A stretch of 64,000 bases of DNA from Desulforhabdus amnigena (GCF_027925305.1 NZ_BSDR01000001.1:1267001-1331000); one strand, 5' to 3'. Positions 28,001-37,906 are shown, counted from the stretch's first letter. The notes: generated from the sequence alone by a model not told the origin. A program made the numbers and translations.

Positions 28001-29812
28001 CAGGAAATGGCAAACCAGCATTCTCTCATGGGAGGATCGCACCCTGCGACCCCTCAGGTGAGCAAATGGCAGGCATTTGGAGCGGGGTTTTCCATTGGAG
28101 TCTCCAACCTCAACCGAAGAAAACTTCGAACGGGCCTGACGTGCATTACTCTGATCATCCTGACTTTTACGGTCATGTCCTTTACCAATGTGAAGAGCAT
28201 TCACACGACCACACGCACTCGTATTGCCCCCACAGACCCCTACCGGGGAGTTCTCATCCGCCATCAGTATCGACTCCCCCTCACGCTGCTCACCCTGCAG
28301 GATATGCAGACCAGTTTCGATACAGAGGCGGCGGTGTGGCCCAAAGGATGGATCGAACCTTCCAACAGCTCTGACCGAACCATCGCCCGAATTCAACATT
28401 TGGATGCAAATGCCACGGTCGAGGGAGTACTGGGAGTCGGGCACACTCCACCCAAACCGTTTCAGGATCTTGTGCTTTATGGCCGCTGGTTCATGCCCCG
28501 GGAAACACAGGCGCTTCTAATGTCTCTCACCATAGCCGAAAAGCTGAAGCTCGATCCTCAAAAAGACCTGGATATCGAAATCAGTCTTTTTGGAGATAGA
28601 TTCAGGGTTATTGGTTACTTTGACGGCAATCAACTGGAAGCGCTAAAAGACCTTGACCAAAATCCCATTACGCCGGCATACATGGAAAGGAGCCAGAGCG
28701 AAGAACTCTCCGAGGTGGAAATCGAAGCGATGCAATCGGGAGAAGAAATGCTGCCTCAATCGGAGCGATTCCGATTTGCCAACGCCGACACAACCATCAT
28801 CATCCCCTTTCAGGACTGTATCTATTACGGAGGAACGCTCAGGACCGTTACCATCCTTCCCCATTCCGAAACCAGTCCCACGGATATTGCCGACCAGCTT
28901 TCCTCCTGGCTGACCTTCCCGCTTTTTGTGGGCGACAACGGCGCCTGGTTTCAAAGTGCGAGCAACACTGTGAGATATCAGGGGGTAACCAACCTGTTCG
29001 TACCCATCCTGATTGTCATCTTCATCACCCTCAACACCATGATCGGCCACGTTCACGAGCGGCAGAGGGAAATTTCAACCTATACTTCCGTCGGACTGGC
29101 CCCCACTCATGTGGGATTTCTCTTCATCGTGGAAGCGCTTTCCCTCGCGGTTCTCTCAACCGTAATCGGCTACATCCTCGCGCAGATGAGCGCCAAGTAC
29201 CTCGGCAATACCGCTTTGTTTTCCGCCCTGACCTTCAATTATTCTTCACTTGCAAGCGTGGCATGCATGTTTCTGGTGTTTTCCGTGGTTTTCCTGGCCG
29301 CTCTCTACCCGGCACGAATGGCTGCAGAAATCGCCATGCCCGATGTGGAGCGTTCCTGGTCACTTCCGGAACCCGATGGGGACACCATTGTCATGAATCT
29401 TCCTTTCCTGTTGAAGCATGAGGAAGAAAAAGGGATCATAGGATTTCTCCACGCTTTCTATATCGCCCACGAAGACATCACTCATGGGGTTTTTGCCGTG
29501 GACGAGGTCAGCCTGGACGAAGACGCACCCGTGGTAAGGCCAGGCGAATTGCCGCTCCCGGTTTGCACGATGATTCGAACCAACGTATGGCTGGCTCCTT
29601 TTGATTTCGGCATCAAACAGAGAATTCAGCTCCATTGCTGCCCATCGACGGAAAACCCGGGTTATTTGGAAATTTCCATTCGAATGATTCGCCTTTCGGG
29701 TGAACAATCTGCATGGATGAGGGCCAACAAGAATTTCATCAAGGCCCTTCGAAAACAAATGCTCCTATGGCGTCTCATGGATCAGGAAGCCAAATCGGCC
29801 TTCAGTGCTTAG
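25070..29812 (+). CDS. degenerate M28-type peptidase fused to FtsX-type ABC permease
   Basis: A very large (1580-aa) membrane protein. A signal/anchor segment (about 13-33) leads to an extracytoplasmic M28-like domain with a PA-type insert. The metal-site region reads [11 protein letters not shown] and [16 protein letters not shown], where active M28 enzymes have a His-x-Asp and GAxDDxSG, and the expected Glu-Glu pair is replaced in [14 protein letters not shown], so it is probably not an active peptidase. A coiled-coil insert covers about 325-450. Three or so membrane segments (about 893-980) and a full FtsX module (1025-1430, with [18 protein letters not shown]) follow, then a soluble C-terminal domain. 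TTG at 25070 or ATG at 25079 could start it, overlapping the ATPase gene. Confidence 0.8.
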   Translation: MTIMHRKWKKFHSSPLVLVYALLFLTMGAASDARARQVMDDLSFFASITDRSTGSPGSEEAADYILKSFEEAGLSNVGVQKFLTPIAEVVSASLEVSGEKVQVYPWGPNMAYLPRTQEEGLRGPLVYVGEGNLNDLNGKEIKGSIVLMDMASYGNWINASMLGAHALIYLGEENANAGEYREKNTPTPIAFPRYWVSHETAEKLKALAIEKKVEAVVKSEARWENKMVRNCYGFVPGKDPKLSKELIVLDAFYDASSPILGLAPGADEATSIAVLLTLAQHLAQNPPDRTVLFLATTGNGQSLAGMRQFIWSVTTRKKLLRKDSKQLQTKKKEVDQQLDILRRSDPFSVQELQEQELLWNLTLEKARDKADALTREVQYRKMLSQEDVQEDIEAARAYRRLSWLSEMSEMTSDQRILALQLVKEAVPDLKKYRKELKNRRDVLKSTIALRNIIDEYKPVFFLSLYLSSHSSTIGLVELGDTYPVRETVRRMMRAGRLVNLLNLLGSRVAENTGLPNIIRDTTRGGSPEGGFGKSSSINHPCCDVGALAGLPAVSLMTLDDYRTCWTTPQDTLDRVNKKNVEILSRFLAPLFQELLSYPGLHTMSEEGVRGLASLEGQAKFIRQGELFPDQPAPDTIISVLQGDSIFRAMVFQDGTFFIPGLANKRVSLEKLILEPYGLDPKTGRVAWTADKAQTGKINYRIKVKSDLASTSLVMFHCLQTDVVGVFNPRNLGYLTKVQLLDAATEATPLRYWYSRIDGRDTKAISLFLEKGTRFKLILSESLLSKDFFLLNSTEENPTGKGFLIGSPPILFFPPYQVARDLKLLLGERLENLFKHGITNRYLQTLYSTSVQQLEESKADLQNTSYGPLWQKVHSAWAKLDVVYGEIESTQRDVLTGVMFFIALFVPFAYCMERYLFCFRSIYQQIIAFFLILVMTIFIIRALHPAFYLTYSPMVVIIAFFIVGLSILVSWIIFMRFEQEMANQHSLMGGSHPATPQVSKWQAFGAGFSIGVSNLNRRKLRTGLTCITLIILTFTVMSFTNVKSIHTTTRTRIAPTDPYRGVLIRHQYRLPLTLLTLQDMQTSFDTEAAVWPKGWIEPSNSSDRTIARIQHLDANATVEGVLGVGHTPPKPFQDLVLYGRWFMPRETQALLMSLTIAEKLKLDPQKDLDIEISLFGDRFRVIGYFDGNQLEALKDLDQNPITPAYMERSQSEELSEVEIEAMQSGEEMLPQSERFRFANADTTIIIPFQDCIYYGGTLRTVTILPHSETSPTDIADQLSSWLTFPLFVGDNGAWFQSASNTVRYQGVTNLFVPILIVIFITLNTMIGHVHERQREISTYTSVGLAPTHVGFLFIVEALSLAVLSTVIGYILAQMSAKYLGNTALFSALTFNYSSLASVACMFLVFSVVFLAALYPARMAAEIAMPDVERSWSLPEPDGDTIVMNLPFLLKHEEEKGIIGFLHAFYIAHEDITHGVFAVDEVSLDEDAPVVRPGELPLPVCTMIRTNVWLAPFDFGIKQRIQLHCCPSTENPGYLEISIRMIRLSGEQSAWMRANKNFIKALRKQMLLWRLMDQEAKSAFSA

Positions 29813-29866
29813 AGGCCATAGGAATCGATGTCCATTCAGCACACTGCACTCTGAGGAATATCCTGT

Positions 29867-31846
29867 ATGCGAGAGTCTCCCGTACGTTTGCCCGCCCTCA
29901 TGGTCGGCCTCGTTCTTGTGTCGCTGGTTTGTGCATTCACGCCCTATAATAACGTCAAGCTTTTGAACAGTCCGCTGGCTGGAGGCCATTTCCCTCTAGC
30001 TTCTTTTGCCTGCATGATCTTGCTTCTGCTGGCCATCAATCCGCTCCTGGGGGTTGTAAAAAAGAGCTGGTCCTTCCATTTTCAAGAACTGCTTCTCATC
30101 TGGTGCATGATCACCACGGCTTCCGGTATTGCCTATACGGGACTCATGCGGACTTTTATCATCAATATCACCACTCCCAAATGGTTCACGACGACATCGG
30201 GCAACGTGGGGGACATTCTCACCCCTCTGGCACCTCCTTCGCTTTTTCCCGCCGATTCAAAGCTGATCGCTACGCTTTACAGCGGAATGGATGGAGCGCT
30301 GGATATGAGTTGGTGGGAAATCCTCTCCCGCATCCCCTGGAATGCATGGGCTCTCCCCATGCTCTGGTGGGGGCTTTTTGTCCTCCTCCTGTATGCCTCC
30401 TTCATTGGAATGGTGGGGCTCTTCTCACACCAATGGATCGAAAACGAAAAAATGAACTTCCCGCTCCTTCGAGTCCTGGAAATGATGGGCGAAACGGTGG
30501 AACGGGGAAGTCTGTGGAAATTTTTTTCCCAGAAACACTTCATCGTTGGATTCAGCATTCCCGTCATCCTGCATCTCTTCAACGGCTTACATACCTATTA
30601 CCCGGAGGTCCCTCAAATACCGACTCTCATACTCGCTCAGCCCTACATCCCCAAGGAAGGGCTCCTTTCAGGATTTTATAAGGCCAAGATTTATATCTAT
30701 CCGGCATTCATCGGTTTTGCCTTCCTCGCCTCCAAGCAGGTCTCCTTCAGTTTCTGGGCATTCTTCATCATGGGGGGATTCTTACCGGGCCTGCTGCAGT
30801 TTATTGGCTGGCGGCTTCCTGCCGCAGCCCTCGGCACCACTTTCGGCCCGGTGCTTTCCCGCGTTGAGGAAATGCAAATGATGGGAGCTTTTGCCGTCTT
30901 CTTTTTCTTCATTGTCTGGCTTGCCAGGGACCATCTTCGAATGGTTTTGCGAGGCATCTTTCAAAAGAGCGATGTTGCCGAAGGGTTTCATGGTTTTCTC
31001 GGCCCACGCCCAGCTTTTTTTCTTTTTATGGGAGGCATCATCGGCCTCATTGCCTGGATGAATTTCTTCGGGATGGACCTTCTGCCTACCATTTTGTTTC
31101 TGGCGGTTTGCTTCATGATCCAGTTGGTGGTCGCAAGACTTGTTTGCCAGGGCGGCCTTCCCTACTTCACTCTGGCTCTGGCTCCCTCCGATGGATTTCT
31201 TGCCTTTTTGAACACCCGTATTCTTTCGCCCCTCACTCTCTACCTCTCCCTCGTGGTCCAAAAGGTCGCCTTTCTGGACATGAGGGAATCCCTTATGCCG
31301 TCTCTTTTCCATTCCTCCAAACTCTCCAATGGAAGCAGCCCCAAAAAACGATTCCTCTGGGGGATTATCTGGTCTATTCTCCTCGGACTCATTATCTCCT
31401 TTGCGGCCATGCTCAGTCTCTACTACAAGTACGGTATCAACACCCTGCCCGACGACTGGGCAGTCGAGACGGCCCGAAGGATCCATGAAAACGCCGCACA
31501 GCTTCTGACTCACCCGGAGGAATACAAGAACTGGAGCATGGTTTTTTGCACGATCGGTGCCGTGGTCATGGCGCTGTTGGTATTTGGATATCATCACTTC
31601 ATATGGTGGCCTCTACACCCCATCGGATATCTCACAACATACAGTTCGGCTATGCAGATTCTCTGGTTTGGTTTTTTCATCGGATGGCTCTGCAACACCC
31701 TGGTTTTGAGATATGGAGGAGTGAGGCATTTCAAAGAAGTGAGAGGTCTTTTTTTCGGGTTGATCGTAGGTGACATGGTTATGGCCGTCATCTGGTTGGT
31801 GGTTGGGTTTTTTGCCTCCATCAGCTATCACGTCCTGCCATTGTAG
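29867..31846 (+). CDS. large polytopic membrane protein, DUF6785/OPT-like
   Basis: A 659-aa protein with about 14 predicted membrane segments. It begins inside with MRESPVRLPALMVGLVLVSL, contains the amphipathic stretch HQWIENEKMNFPLLRVLEMM, and ends SISYHVLPL. I assign it with moderate confidence to the DUF6785/DUF6784 group, which is distantly related to oligopeptide transporters (OPT). GAGGA lies ahead of the ATG. It follows the peptidase-permease gene by 54 bases and precedes a second OPT-like gene, which suggests the two act as a pair. The substrate is unknown. Confidence 0.7.
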   Translation: MRESPVRLPALMVGLVLVSLVCAFTPYNNVKLLNSPLAGGHFPLASFACMILLLLAINPLLGVVKKSWSFHFQELLLIWCMITTASGIAYTGLMRTFIINITTPKWFTTTSGNVGDILTPLAPPSLFPADSKLIATLYSGMDGALDMSWWEILSRIPWNAWALPMLWWGLFVLLLYASFIGMVGLFSHQWIENEKMNFPLLRVLEMMGETVERGSLWKFFSQKHFIVGFSIPVILHLFNGLHTYYPEVPQIPTLILAQPYIPKEGLLSGFYKAKIYIYPAFIGFAFLASKQVSFSFWAFFIMGGFLPGLLQFIGWRLPAAALGTTFGPVLSRVEEMQMMGAFAVFFFFIVWLARDHLRMVLRGIFQKSDVAEGFHGFLGPRPAFFLFMGGIIGLIAWMNFFGMDLLPTILFLAVCFMIQLVVARLVCQGGLPYFTLALAPSDGFLAFLNTRILSPLTLYLSLVVQKVAFLDMRESLMPSLFHSSKLSNGSSPKKRFLWGIIWSILLGLIISFAAMLSLYYKYGINTLPDDWAVETARRIHENAAQLLTHPEEYKNWSMVFCTIGAVVMALLVFGYHHFIWWPLHPIGYLTTYSSAMQILWFGFFIGWLCNTLVLRYGGVRHFKEVRGLFFGLIVGDMVMAVIWLVVGFFASISYHVLPL

Positions 31847-32140
31847 TGGTTCATAGCTGATGGCTCATAGCTGATGGTTGATGGGCACTCAGTCACATTT
31901 TTCCAGCATTCACGCCCGTCACTCCCGCGAAGGTATAGTGGCGTCAGGCTAAGAAAGCGGCATGGAGTAAGGCTCTCAGATGATGAACAGGAGATCAAAC
32001 CTCCATTCCCTGCAAGTTATCGCTCGGGATGGGATAAACACAACAAATCCTTAACCTGGCACCAATGCGCTTTCACGGAAAAGACGAAAAGGGCGCAAGT
32101 ACGCACTCGCTTTATTCCATCAACCATCAGCCATGAACCA
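31847..32140. repeat. inverted GCTCATAGCTGATGG repeat pair
   Basis: The left end (31847-31884) has tandem copies of TGGTTCATAGCTGATGG-type sequence. The right end (32118-32140) is a close reverse complement (CATCAACCATCAGCCATGAA). The 230 bases between show no gene. A solitary relative lies at 35459-35492. The 312-base gap 31847-32158 is therefore mostly this element. Confidence 0.65.
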
Positions 32141-32158
32141 TTCGGGAAAGGTCTGAGG

Positions 32159-34123
32159 ATGTACGAAGATAAAGAACTCAAGGAATATCGAGATCTTTTA
32201 AAATCCCCTGAAAAGTTTGAAGAGGGCTTCGGCTGGAAATCCATCATTGGGGCTCTTTTCATCGGATTTCTGATGATGCCCGGTTCCATGTATCTCGGAC
32301 TGGTGATCGGTACGGGAGTGGGCCCTGCTGCCCGATGGGTCACGATCATTATTTTTGCCGAAATTGCTAAGCGTTCGTACACCCGATTGCGACAGCAGGA
32401 AATATTCGTACTCTATTACATGGCAGGCGCAGCCATGGCTTCACCCTTTTCAGGCCTTCTCTGGAATCAATATCTTGTTCAATCCGAAGCGGCGAGAATG
32501 TTGGGGCTCACCCAGTTCATCCCCACGTGGATCGCTCCTCCTCCCGGCTCCGAAGCCCTTTTGGATCGGACGTTTTTCCACAAAGACTGGATGGTCCCCA
32601 TTCTTCTGATGATAGGATTCGAAATCATCTCGGCTGTGGATCACTTCGGTCTGGGCTATGCGCTTTACAGGCTCACTTCGGATGTGGAAAAACTCCCCTT
32701 TCCCATGGCCCCAGTGGGCGCACTCGGGAACATGGCACTTGCCGAATCGGCGGATCGAGCCGAAACAAGCTGGAAATGGCGTGTTTTTTCCATCGGAGCC
32801 ATGATAGGCCTTGCCTTTGGAACCCTCTATGTGCTTCTTCCCGCAGCATCGGGCGTCATCCTATCGGAACCCATTCATCTTTTTCCCATTCCCTGGATCG
32901 AACTCACTCACGTGACCGAAGGTTTCCTTCCTGCAGTGGCCACTGGAATCCAACTGGACCTTGGCCTTCTTTTCATCGGCATGGTCCTCCCCTTCTGGGC
33001 GGTCATTGGAGGAGGGATCGGGTTTCTTATCACGCTTATAGCCAATCCCATTCTCTATGAGCACGGCATTCTGCACCGCTGGCACAAGGGCATGGGAACC
33101 GTGGATACGGTTTTTGCCAACAACTTCGATTTTTATATGAGTTTTGGCATAGGCCTGGGTCTGGCCATAGCTGCAATCGGTATCTTTCACGTTTTTTTCA
33201 GCTTTCGCCAGAAGCTCCAGGGAACCCTTAAAGAACGTTTCAAAGTGCTCTTTACCCCTCCTCCGGGCCGGGGAGACTTCAGTATCTGGATTGCCATCGG
33301 CATTTATATAGCCTCCACAACAGCCTACATCATTTTCTCCTCATGGCTGGTGCCGGGATTTCCATGGATTTTTCTCGTGGCGTATGGATTCATCTATACT
33401 CCCATCATTTCCTATGTCTCCGCGCGAATGGAAGGCATTGCGGGTCAGTTTGTAAGCCTTCCCATGGTGAGGGAAGCAAGTTTCATCGCAGCTTCAAAAT
33501 TCTTTGGATACACCGGAATAGGAATATGGTATGCCCCGATCCCTTTCCACAATTATGGAAAAGCCACCCAGCGATGGCGAGAAATCGAACTGACCGGCAC
33601 CAGCTTCAGGAGCATCATCAAGGCTGAAATTCTGGTTATCCCGGTAGTGCTCATCGCCAGCCTCCTCTTTTCCCAGTATATCTGGCGCCTGGCCCCCATA
33701 CCTTCCAACCAGTATCCCTATGCGCAGGAACTCTGGCATTTGCAGGCCTTGAATACTTTACTCCTTCAGAGCGCCACCCTGGAGGGAGATTCACCTTTCT
33801 TCCATGCACTCAATATCGACTATGTCGCCCTGGGCATGGGGCTTGGAATCCTCACTTATTGGGCACTGGCAAGCCTGAAGCTTCCCGTCATGCTCATCTA
33901 CGGCGTTACCCGGGGGCTCGGTCAATCCACACCCCACGGCATTTTCCTTGAAATCATCGGGGCATTGCTGGGCCGCTACTATTTCATGAAAAAATATGGA
34001 GTTGCCTGGCGACAATATGCACCGGTCCTCCTGGCCGGCTTTTCATGTGGAATGGGACTCATGGGCATGCTCGCCATGGGGTTCACTCTCATCATGCGTT
34101 CCCTGGGAAGCCTGGCGTATTGA
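32159..34123 (+). CDS. OPT/DUF6785-like polytopic membrane transporter
   Basis: A 654-aa membrane protein with about 14 segments, beginning MYEDKELKEYRDLLKSPEKF. It contains GFEIISAVDHFGLGYALYRL and KLPFPMAPVGALGNMALAES, a short loop pattern resembling the paired protein just upstream (NEKMNFPLLRVLEMMGE), so the two are probably ancient paralogues. The start at 32159 is chosen because the open frame upstream runs through a repeat element and reads as low-complexity sequence. It ends the 10.7-kb plus-strand block that begins with the FtsX permease. Confidence 0.75.
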   Translation: MYEDKELKEYRDLLKSPEKFEEGFGWKSIIGALFIGFLMMPGSMYLGLVIGTGVGPAARWVTIIIFAEIAKRSYTRLRQQEIFVLYYMAGAAMASPFSGLLWNQYLVQSEAARMLGLTQFIPTWIAPPPGSEALLDRTFFHKDWMVPILLMIGFEIISAVDHFGLGYALYRLTSDVEKLPFPMAPVGALGNMALAESADRAETSWKWRVFSIGAMIGLAFGTLYVLLPAASGVILSEPIHLFPIPWIELTHVTEGFLPAVATGIQLDLGLLFIGMVLPFWAVIGGGIGFLITLIANPILYEHGILHRWHKGMGTVDTVFANNFDFYMSFGIGLGLAIAAIGIFHVFFSFRQKLQGTLKERFKVLFTPPPGRGDFSIWIAIGIYIASTTAYIIFSSWLVPGFPWIFLVAYGFIYTPIISYVSARMEGIAGQFVSLPMVREASFIAASKFFGYTGIGIWYAPIPFHNYGKATQRWREIELTGTSFRSIIKAEILVIPVVLIASLLFSQYIWRLAPIPSNQYPYAQELWHLQALNTLLLQSATLEGDSPFFHALNIDYVALGMGLGILTYWALASLKLPVMLIYGVTRGLGQSTPHGIFLEIIGALLGRYYFMKKYGVAWRQYAPVLLAGFSCGMGLMGMLAMGFTLIMRSLGSLAY

Positions 34124-34172
34124 GGAATGCGACCGTTATATTAAAAGTGTACAGCCCCGCTTGACATCGTTT

Positions 34173-34532
34173 TCAATAAAGCCGGCGGAAGTTGTGTTTT
34201 CTTTTGTAGATCATATCGCTGTTCTCTCTGAGCATTCTTTCAAGTTTGCGTTCTTCCGCCGGGGTGAGCAAGCCATCCGATCTCATTCGAGCATATCGGT
34301 TCCGTATCCAGTTCAGGTTATCTTGAACTACATTCGCTTCGGATGGAGTCAAGCTGCCTGAAGCAATGCCCTCGTCGATTCTCCTCTGCTGATTATCGAT
34401 CTGAACCTGAATATTCGAAACATAAGCGGGCGCCGGCCTCTCACGAACTACCGGACCTCTTTCAACCACGGTACATGCCGTAAGACTGAAGAGGGCCAAA
34501 GCCAGTACCGTCACGAATATCTTCAGCGCCAT
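34173..34532 (-). CDS. small lipoprotein with one QQRRID/EKHN repeat module
   Basis: A 119-aa protein with a signal peptide and lipobox LTAC (Cys20). The mature part carries one copy of a roughly 65-residue helical module: DNQQRRIDEGIASGSLTPSE, then a VQDNLNWIR helix, then DMIYKRKHNFRRLY. The neighbouring upstream gene carries two copies of the same module. It is presumably anchored in the outer membrane or inner-membrane surface. The function is unknown. Confidence 0.8.
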   Translation of the reverse strand: MALKIFVTVLALALFSLTACTVVERGPVVRERPAPAYVSNIQVQIDNQQRRIDEGIASGSLTPSEANVVQDNLNWIRNRYARMRSDGLLTPAEERKLERMLRENSDMIYKRKHNFRRLY

Positions 34533-34741
34533 AGGCGTTACTCCTTATGTTCTCATAAGTCATAAAAAAAAGCCTAACCCTGCGATACACCATTTCAAAC
34601 GGATATCAATGATGGACTTATAAAAAGTCGTCACCTCGGTGAAAACCGGGGGGCAAGAGTTTTGTAAGTCACTAAAAACATTGGATTCCAGCTTTCGCCG
34701 GAATGATGAGATAACGCCTTTAGGGGCTTCTTGCGAGACCA

Positions 34742-35314
34742 TCAATAAATGCGCCTGGGAAGATTGTGTTTGTTCTTATAGATCATAGCGTTGTTTTGGT
34801 CGAGCATCCTGTCGAGCCGCTCTCTTTCCTGGAAATTAAGCATTCCGTCACTTCTCAATTTGGAAAACCTCATCTTGATCCAGTTGAGATTATCCTGCAA
34901 CGTGTCGGCCTCACTGCGAGTGAGGCTCCCGGACATAATCCCCTGATCGATCTTCCGTTGCTGATCCTCTATTCTCTTTTGAAATTCGGAATCGTAAAAA
35001 CCGGATATATCGTGTTTCTCCTTATAGATCATCGCACTATTTCGGTCGAGCAAACTATCAAGCTCCGTCCTTTCCCTCGCCCCCAAACGCCCATCAGCTT
35101 TATAACGGGACAATTTCATTTTTATGACATTCAGGTTATCCTGCAGAAGATTTGCCTCTCCGCGAGTCAAACGTCCCGATGCTATTCCCTGATCGATCCT
35201 GCGCTGTTGATCCATAATTTTTTTCTGATAATCATTGTATTGAGCCAATGCGATTCCGCTTCCCAGCAAACAGAAAGCCCCAAAAAACAAAGCTAACAAC
35301 CAGATTCTTCTCAT
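34742..35314 (-). CDS. secreted protein with two QQRRID/EKHN repeat modules
   Basis: A 190-aa protein with a cleavable signal peptide (about 1-25, ending GIALAQ). It contains two tandem modules of about 70 residues. Each starts QQRRIDQGIASGRLTRGEAN or a variant, continues with LQDNLNxIKM and ends with an AMIYKxKH motif. The lipoprotein gene 209 bases downstream has one module, so the pair arose by duplication. No catalytic motif is visible. A structural or calcium/peptidoglycan-binding role is possible, but nothing in the sequence proves it. Confidence 0.8.
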   Translation of the reverse strand: MRRIWLLALFFGAFCLLGSGIALAQYNDYQKKIMDQQRRIDQGIASGRLTRGEANLLQDNLNVIKMKLSRYKADGRLGARERTELDSLLDRNSAMIYKEKHDISGFYDSEFQKRIEDQQRKIDQGIMSGSLTRSEADTLQDNLNWIKMRFSKLRSDGMLNFQERERLDRMLDQNNAMIYKNKHNLPRRIY

Positions 35315-35667
35315 TTTTCCTCCTTCAAGTCATCGATGATTCAAACTATACTCTGCTCGGATAAAATTGCGACTTTTGATCATCGTGCAATGCTCACTCA
35401 TTGTGAGCATACTTCCCAACAAGGCGAAACGAAATGACTCCTTTTTATATGAAAAAAGGCTCATGGTTCATAGCTCATGGCTCATGGCTCATGATAACAT
35501 CGCTTTTCAAGAGCGTTTCCCGCTTCCCATATTGGCTTGCATCTCTTTGCCTTTTTCATTTTTCGTTGTGACCGTTCCGCTCATGAGAGTTAATACGTTA
35601 TTTCAGTTTAGCAAATAAAGTGCCTGAAACAGGCATGGTCCCTCATTAAAGACAATGAAATTCCTGC
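35315..35667. other. intergenic region with short repeat and weak terminator hairpin
   Basis: A 353-base gap. At 35459-35492 are tandem copies of the GCTCATGG motif related to the 31.8-32.1 kb element. At 35621-35635 TGCCTG and CAGGCA form a six-base hairpin followed on the minus strand by CTTTATTT, a possible terminator for the regulator gene that ends at 35668. No gene is seen. Confidence 0.5.
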
Positions 35668-35952
35668 TCATGTGATCCTGTACCGGGGATCCTGCAAGTG
35701 TTCCCCTTTGCATCGAGGACAGCGGCTGGGTTTGGAAAAACGCCTTCTGTTTTCAAATGAGAACCCGCACTCCAGGCAAGTCGCTGGAACAACAATCAAT
35801 TTCTTTTTATGTGCTGAAACGGTTCTGCTGATATGTTCCAGATGATCAGCAACTTCCTTTTCCCGAATTTTGAGGAGTTGAGACAGTTCCCTTTGCGTGT
35901 ATTCTCCAAGGGACAACAGATCTATCATCAGTTGTCGAATGGTCTCTTCCAT
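35668..35952 (-). CDS. predicted HTH/Zn-ribbon transcriptional regulator
   Basis: A 94-aa protein of the type grouped as predicted regulators with a winged helix fused to a zinc ribbon (COG3357-like). The HTH covers about 5-60 (LGEYTQRELSQLLKIREKEV). The C-terminal ribbon has CLECGF and CPRCKG. The ATG at 35952 is preceded by AAGGAG; a TTG seven codons upstream is also possible. It is transcribed away from the phasin-like gene. The targets are unknown; archaeal-like regulators of this kind are common in anaerobic Desulfobacterota. Confidence 0.8.
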   Translation of the reverse strand: MEETIRQLMIDLLSLGEYTQRELSQLLKIREKEVADHLEHISRTVSAHKKKLIVVPATCLECGFSFENRRRFSKPSRCPRCKGEHLQDPRYRIT

Positions 35953-36231
35953 AGGAATCCGATTCTCCTTCAATGGTCTATGCTCGTTGCATTTTCTTCC
36001 ATATCAAGTACACACATAAAGGGCTCATGTAAGCGGCCCTCACAAACAAAATGTCAATACCATCTTCACGGCGGCGTTTTTTAGGGTTACTTGCTTTGCT
36101 GCGCCTTCGTGACTAGATTCGGATTTGTGCAAAGTACATTTTCATCAGCCTTATCACATGGCCATTCTATTTTCTATGTACAAAAACATAATCAGGGCTG
36201 ACCCACTTATTTTATGAGGAGGTAATACCGC

Positions 36232-36555
36232 ATGTTGGAATTAATCAAGAAAGGCTTCCTGGCTGGAATCGGAGCAGTTGTACTGACCAAGGAAAAAATC
36301 GAAGAGATCACTCATCGACTGGTAGAAGAAGGGAAAATCTCAACAGAGGAATCCCAGAAACTGGCGGATGAAATGGTTAAGACCGGCGAGAAACAGTGGG
36401 AAGAATTCAATGTCAAAACCACCGATACAATGAAAAAATGGGTAGAAAACCTCGAATTTGCAAGAAAAAAGGATCTGGAAGACCTCAAAAGGCAGGTGGA
36501 AATCCTGGAACAGCGGCTCTCAGCGGTTGAAGAACTTCAGATCAGAGAAAAGTAA
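36232..36555 (+). CDS. phasin-like / PhaF-type coiled-coil protein
   Basis: A 107-aa protein, almost wholly helical. A short hydrophobic N terminus (LIKKGFLAGIGAVVLTKEKI) is followed by a charged coiled coil ending RQVEILEQRLSAVEELQIRE. This is the pattern of the PHA-granule-associated phasin/PhaF-like family (COG3937). A strong GAGGAGG precedes the ATG. No PHA synthase gene is in the window, so a role in storage granules is only inferred from the family. Confidence 0.75.
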   Translation: MLELIKKGFLAGIGAVVLTKEKIEEITHRLVEEGKISTEESQKLADEMVKTGEKQWEEFNVKTTDTMKKWVENLEFARKKDLEDLKRQVEILEQRLSAVEELQIREK

Positions 36556-36627
36556 ATCGGTGAGGATTGATCCGGCAGTACAAGCCGGGTTTTACACCTG
36601 GAACGACATGAATAATCTTTAATGATT

Positions 36628-36669
36628 CAGGATGGTAGCGCCGCCATGGAAGGCGGCGCTACCATCCTG
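36628..36669. terminator. perfect 18-bp palindrome between convergent genes
   Basis: CAGGATGGTAGCGCCGCC (36628-36645) is exactly repeated in reverse complement at 36652-36669, with loop ATGGAA. It lies between the convergent phasin-like and MFS genes. The stem is strong enough to end transcription from both sides, but there is no long U tract, so a repeat of the REP type is the alternative. Confidence 0.55.
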
Positions 36670-36727
36670 TTTGAGCGCACTCCTCTCACCATTCCAAAAA
36701 AGAGCTGTACCTTTTTCATTATTGGCT

Positions 36728-37906
36728 CTATTTCTCTTTTTTCAGAGAAATCATTTCATATCGATTGGTCAACACTTCCAGTTCGAATATTCCAAAAGCC
36801 AACAAAAGGGCAAATCCGGCCGCCATGAACAGGCTGGGAAATCCAATCCATTGGCCAATACAGCCCAGCACGATCGATCCCCCGAATACGCCGGCGTCGA
36901 TGCTTCCGGTGAAGACCCCCGTTATTTTCCCTTTGATATGGGGCGGTTCTCCTCGAATGGCAAGCACGTTCAAAGAAGGGTAGAGAAAACCGTGTCCGCA
37001 TCCAGCCATAAACCCGGAAACCAGCAGCATCAGATCCCCCTGCAGAAAGATCAGGGAAAAAAGCCCGGCTCCCATGATGAGCAGCGCATAGGGGATAATG
37101 CGCTTTTCCCCCAATCGATCCCCCAACCTCCCGCCGAACAACCTTGTTAGAATAGCTGCCGAAGAGTAGGCGACATAAAAAAGGGAAATGAAACGCAATC
37201 CCTTTTCATGGGCAAATGGTGAAATGAAGTTGTTTGAAGCAGCCAGACCAAAACCGAATAGAAGGGAGAGGATAGCGACAAAAAATATGCGTCTCATCTT
37301 CAAGACGGAAAAAAAGGAACCCGATCGAATCTTCGAAACGTGCACATAGGTTTCAGAAAGGGGAAAATGGATGAGGAACCCAACGGTGGACATGCCGGCC
37401 GCCACAAGAAACAGGGTCTGAAAGTCTGCGTAGCGTAAAGTGGCCTCGGCTATGATGGGACCTACCGCCGTCCCCAAAAGTCCTGAAACTCCAAAGATGC
37501 CGATCCCCTCGTTGAGACGTCTCGGAGGAATGAGGTCCGCCACATAGGTGAATGCGGCGGTCAGACAAATGGCGAAACCCACTCCGTGAATGAGACGGAT
37601 CAGTAGAAGAGGAACGTAGAAAGACGGCAAGTCTCCTCGAAAAAAAACATAAACCAGAGGGCAGACACTCATGCACACCGAACCGATGGAAAAACTCCTT
37701 TTCCGTCCTATCCGGTCAATCATCTCGGAAATCGAGGGACGGCAAAACACTGATGAAAGAGCAAAGGCCCCCATGACGACACCGATATCGGCCTGATCCC
37801 CACCGTGATTCGATATGAACAGTGGAAAAAGAAAAAAAGTCCCAAAACTGGCCAGATTGCACAAGTTGGCAATGGCCATGGCAAAAAACGCAGGCGTATA
37901 CAACAT
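36728..37906 (-). CDS. MFS transporter
   Basis: A 392-aa major facilitator superfamily protein with 12 predicted membrane segments. The MFS signature is in the cytoplasmic loop 2-3 (RPSISEMIDRIGRKRSF), with a related one in the second half (GGRLGDRLGEKRI). It resembles the sugar-efflux/drug-efflux type of proton antiporter. It is alone on its strand, convergent with the phasin-like gene. The substrate cannot be told. Confidence 0.88.
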   Translation of the reverse strand: MLYTPAFFAMAIANLCNLASFGTFFLFPLFISNHGGDQADIGVVMGAFALSSVFCRPSISEMIDRIGRKRSFSIGSVCMSVCPLVYVFFRGDLPSFYVPLLLIRLIHGVGFAICLTAAFTYVADLIPPRRLNEGIGIFGVSGLLGTAVGPIIAEATLRYADFQTLFLVAAGMSTVGFLIHFPLSETYVHVSKIRSGSFFSVLKMRRIFFVAILSLLFGFGLAASNNFISPFAHEKGLRFISLFYVAYSSAAILTRLFGGRLGDRLGEKRIIPYALLIMGAGLFSLIFLQGDLMLLVSGFMAGCGHGFLYPSLNVLAIRGEPPHIKGKITGVFTGSIDAGVFGGSIVLGCIGQWIGFPSLFMAAGFALLLAFGIFELEVLTNRYEMISLKKEK

